Shown here in pieces: positions 60,639 to 64,000 of a stretch of 64,000 bases of DNA. Each line of letters begins with the position of its first letter. The stretch's first letter is position 1. The translations under genes were made by a program, and so were the position numbers. The notes beneath the pieces were generated by a model, which worked only from the letters and a program-made list of their open reading frames with translations, had not been told where the DNA came from and did no database searches. This DNA is from Channallabes apus (Eukaryota; Chordata; Actinopteri; Siluriformes; Clariidae), in the NCBI GenBank assembly GCA_030522415.1, contig CM060118.1, positions 19,862,651-19,926,650 on the forward strand, read 5' to 3'.

Positions 60639-61565
60639 TTTGTACTCCATACTGTATCAATTTTGCTCGGTCTAAATGACCTAAATAAAGGATTCTACCC
60701 AGGGACCCAATAGAAAGCTAAGTCCACTTATTTATTAAATCCAGGCTCTTTGTTCACTGCTAAAATATTCTGTGGTTTGGTGAAGTTTAGACTACAGTCC
60801 TGTGATCCAAGATGGATTGTAAATCAGATCCTCTCCAATAATAAGCCAGACTAGAAAAGTGGTGGCATTCCACAGCCAGGGAATGGGGTCTCCTAAAGAC
60901 CCGAGCACGTTGGGTCACACAATAGCATGATTGACTGCATCAGATGTATGGAAGCGCCAGGCGAAATAAAAGTGGGCTTATTTAAGGGCGCATCAGGATG
61001 AAACTGGCGAGTGAGAGCTCTGTCAGACTCGGAGCCAGTACAGCTTACTCGGGACAGTGATACAGCCGAAAAGGACCGAACGTTCACCGCTTAAAAGTGA
61101 GAGTGAGAGTATGGGAAAATCCACGTATTGTTTAAAGGACAGTGTGGATTACTATCTCTCTTCATAATACTCACGTGGTGAAAATTGCAGTGTCCCCTCC
61201 CCCCAATGTGTTTAGAAGTGGAGGACATCAACATGCACAGCGTGTAATGATGTCAAAGAGCTATTTCATGGTGAATGTTTGGCATGAATTAGAGGCCAGC
61301 AGGAGATCGGACTCTCACACAGACTCTCAAACCATCCTTGCAGGGTCCCTTTGTTCCTCTGTGCACTGTGGTGCAGATGGGACTTCGGTCTCTCTCTTTC
61401 GCTGTCTCTGTCTCTCTTTCTCTCCCTCTCTCTTGCTCTCTGACACACTGTCCCTTCACATGTCTCAATGTCTCATCCCACCATTATGCTTACATTCTCT
61501 GCAGCAGTCCTGACACTTGCTCTGAGACGGATGCACCTGCAGGAACACAGAAATGAGCACAGATA
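60639..61565. other. no gene recognised
   Basis: Mixed DNA with a CT-rich patch (61388-61440). The 123-codon plus-strand frame at 61142-61513 crosses that patch and shows no domain. Confidence 0.45.
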
Positions 61566-61589
61566 TACACACACACACACACACACACA
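61566..61589. repeat. (CA)n microsatellite
   Basis: Short uninterrupted CA repeat. Confidence 0.95.
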
Positions 61590-64000
61590 GGGTCAATGAC
61601 TCACCCATCCCCTTATTAAGAAAAATACTCCCAAGGGCATTCTTTTACACGCGTCATCTCTTATTAATGCAGTATCCTAAATCAGAAAAGAAGAAACGTC
61701 TGTGAGCTGCATTCAGATGCTGTGGCGTTTACTGAATGGCTGAATGAATAAATGGGAAGTTGAAGACAGGAAAAGGACAGAAGTGCAAAGTCTAGCGGTC
61801 TATGACCTTTTTAAGATCCCCATCAAATGGATAAATAAGATCCCGAGGTGACTGTCATTTACAGGTTGGATATTGATGTGGAGCTGCCCAGTCCTGAGAG
61901 AGCATACCACTGCACTCCAGAGTGAAGAAACAGGAAACAGGACATGCACACTAACATCACAGAACACACAACATGACAGCACATATACATGTTGAAAGTG
62001 TGGTTTGGCAAAAAAAAAAAAAAAAAAGGCAGAAATAGAATATTCAAATCTCACTTTTTTTTGTGAATACGCTTTGCATTCTATTTGAATCCATTCTTCC
62101 ACCCTACTGTCCAATATTCCTCGGGATATTCTATCAAAAATGTTGAAGGCATAAAGAGCTCCATTTTCATTGTTTGTCACTTTTAATTAAGTATTTCAAT
62201 AGCCTTAGATTATTATTTTATATCAATGGCAAACTGACAGTTGGTTTACAGTAATGTACTGTACAAGTAGAGCCAAAACATTTTTTCTATTAAAACTGTA
62301 AATAAACAATGTGATACCCCGACAAGAGGACATTGGAGGCAGACTTTGGGGAATAGAGCATTCTTTTCTTTTTTTCTTTTCTTCCTTGCACTTTGCTGCA
62401 CCTCATCCTCAAAACAGACATACTGCTTTGGAGCCTTTTTTTTTTTTTTCCAGTCACAAAACAAATCAACAATCACACATTCTAGCACGCTCGCATCGAT
62501 CGTCACACTAGCCAATCAGGGGAATCTTTGAGCTCACGCAAGTGCATGAGTGCTATCCTCTGAGTGTGTTGCACTGCTCCTTATGGTGCGTCAGCAAGCA
62601 GTTTGAGAATATGCGGTTGGTTGGGGTTATGTGATTCAGAGGAAATACTGTACATGATATCCTTCGCCCTCTCCGGGTCGGTGGGTGTAGCCTTGATTAT
62701 AGTCTGTCGGGGTTAAATTGGCTAGGCCTTAATTAGGGGAGAAAATCTGCAAAATCTGGAAAAAATAATCTAATTCATTCTATTGAAGCAGGTGTTCAAA
62801 TGACTCTCTGGTGGATTTAATCTAATATACTGTAGATCAGGTTTTACACAAACTTGTGGTGCCCATGCTATGCAGTGTACAGCAAAAGGAGAGACAAACC
62901 AAATATGAATTCTGAAATTCATGTAAATCTTTCTCCAAGAGTTCCTCCTTTCACTTCACTCTAGATAGTGTTGCGTAATATAAATCATATGGATTTAATA
63001 TTAAAAATGGAAGTATTTTTATGTACTTAATATGCATAAAAATATATTTTTTATACAACTTAATATGTATGTATGTACTGTATGTATTGTGTGTTTTTTG
63101 TTTTTTCGTTTTAGCCAGGGTGAAGTGTGTTGCATGTTTTTGTATGCTGTGGTCAAGGATACCTCACTTTATCACATGGAGAAATGGCAGTGACAGTTCT
63201 GCTGCAGGCTGATGTTCTGGGGAAAACTAGCATAAGCTCCTTATCGCACAACATTAAGTTTATGCCCAAAGGTGAACGGTTGTGTCACTTTCTGAGACCT
63301 GCTGGAAATTCATGCATCGATGTGACAGGTCAAAGCATAAAACTAGCCTGCAGCTGGAGGACACACACACTGACACGAACACGCACACACACATACTGTG
63401 CTACATACAAATGCTGCAACAAAGTGACTCGTTCACCACAGACACTGAAAGGAGAAATTTCTATTAATTCCAGGCAATGTATTATATGCAGGATTGTTAC
63501 CTTTGGTTTCGCAGAGATAAAAAGAGAAAAAGTAATTTTTTTTTAACCTTGCATTTGGAATATATTTAAATTTTTGTTCTTTACTGATATCATGATTTGT
63601 TCATGGTCAAAAGAAGGTAAACAACACCTTTAACTCTTGAGAGTTAATTTGATAATAGCAGGTTTCTAGTCTTTTGTTGTGTTATTTATTTAATATACTG
63701 CAGCCTATTTTCCAAGGTTGGATCTAACTTTTATAGAATACACACTTAAAGTGCTGCTGCAATAAAAAAAAAAAATGTGCATGTAGTGTATGCAGCTTGG
63801 ATTAAGAGGGGTCAGAGTGAGTAGACAAAGTAATGTAATGCACAGAAATATTTCCATTTCATTCCCAAAGCAAGAGCAAAACTGCTGCTCTAGGGATTTT
63901 AAATTATATTATATTTTCTTTCTAATATATAATTTATTGTTGGCATAGTAATCTTATATTCATGCTTATATTAGTGTAGAGATGTACTGTAGATGTATAG
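61590..64000. other. no gene recognised
   Basis: AT-rich DNA with an A run (62010-62028) and T runs (62440-62450). The 139-codon plus-strand frame at 63127-63546 and the 126-codon minus-strand frame at 61800-62180 have no domain and lie in low-complexity DNA. Confidence 0.5.

Noticed and set aside
63127..63546. 139-codon plus-strand open frame
   Set aside because: Crosses an AC-rich stretch, lacks any domain and has no gene context.

Overview
This window looks like AT-rich intergenic or intronic DNA from a teleost fish. A catfish or related otophysan is my guess from the repeat mix, with low confidence. I find no exon of a recognisable host protein gene, no rRNA and no free-standing tRNA. 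The supported content is mobile elements in several states of decay, many long microsatellites, and a few complex single-copy-looking stretches that might be conserved regulatory DNA. Nearly all short open frames here are chance frames, simple-repeat translations or antisense shadows of transposons. Family names were assigned by reading the sequence against remembered family hallmarks; no database search was run. Layout, left half. 1-455 is the 5' end of a Tc1-like transposon running off the left edge. A nearly identical complete copy (97% or better over about 455 bp by eye) in the other orientation lies at 27932-29551. That copy has about 215-bp inverted repeats with internal direct repeats, TA flanks, and a 340-codon DD34E transposase gene spoiled only by two in-frame stops. 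1647-2116 is a short Tc1-like deletion derivative. 6066-6640 holds a worn SINE and a mariner-like transposase fossil. 20518-22487 is a 2-kb element with GGGCCCGG termini, inside which sits a CpG-rich TTAA-flanked element with a five-copy 29-bp minisatellite. 25735-26310 holds two Tc1-like fragments, and 27292 may be a piggyBac-like end. Layout, right half. Two young tRNA-derived SINE copies (32190-32534 plus, 35004-35381 minus) have perfect 12-bp target duplications. 40420-47090 is a transposon graveyard whose insertion order can be read from target duplications: a Tc1-like remnant was hit by an L2-clade LINE, the tail of that LINE was hit by a near full-length Rex3 (RTE-clade) LINE, and the Rex3 reverse transcriptase was hit by a second L2 copy. 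A neighbouring Tc1-like copy was separately interrupted by another LINE-type 3' tail. 48918-50865 is a 1.95-kb TA-flanked element with ends full of AACCCAGC-type motifs; its interior looks like a two-exon transcription unit. The last 13 kb hold SINE fragments, microsatellites, a Tc1-like 5' fragment at 59905-60110 and two CNE-like stretches. How the parts work together: nothing suggests an operon-like or cooperative gene system. The autonomous elements seen here (Tc1 and Rex3) are dead by nonsense or frameshift mutations in these copies. The most informative biology is the datable nesting order, the recent Tc1 and SINE activity, and the possible spliced unit inside the AACCCAGC element.
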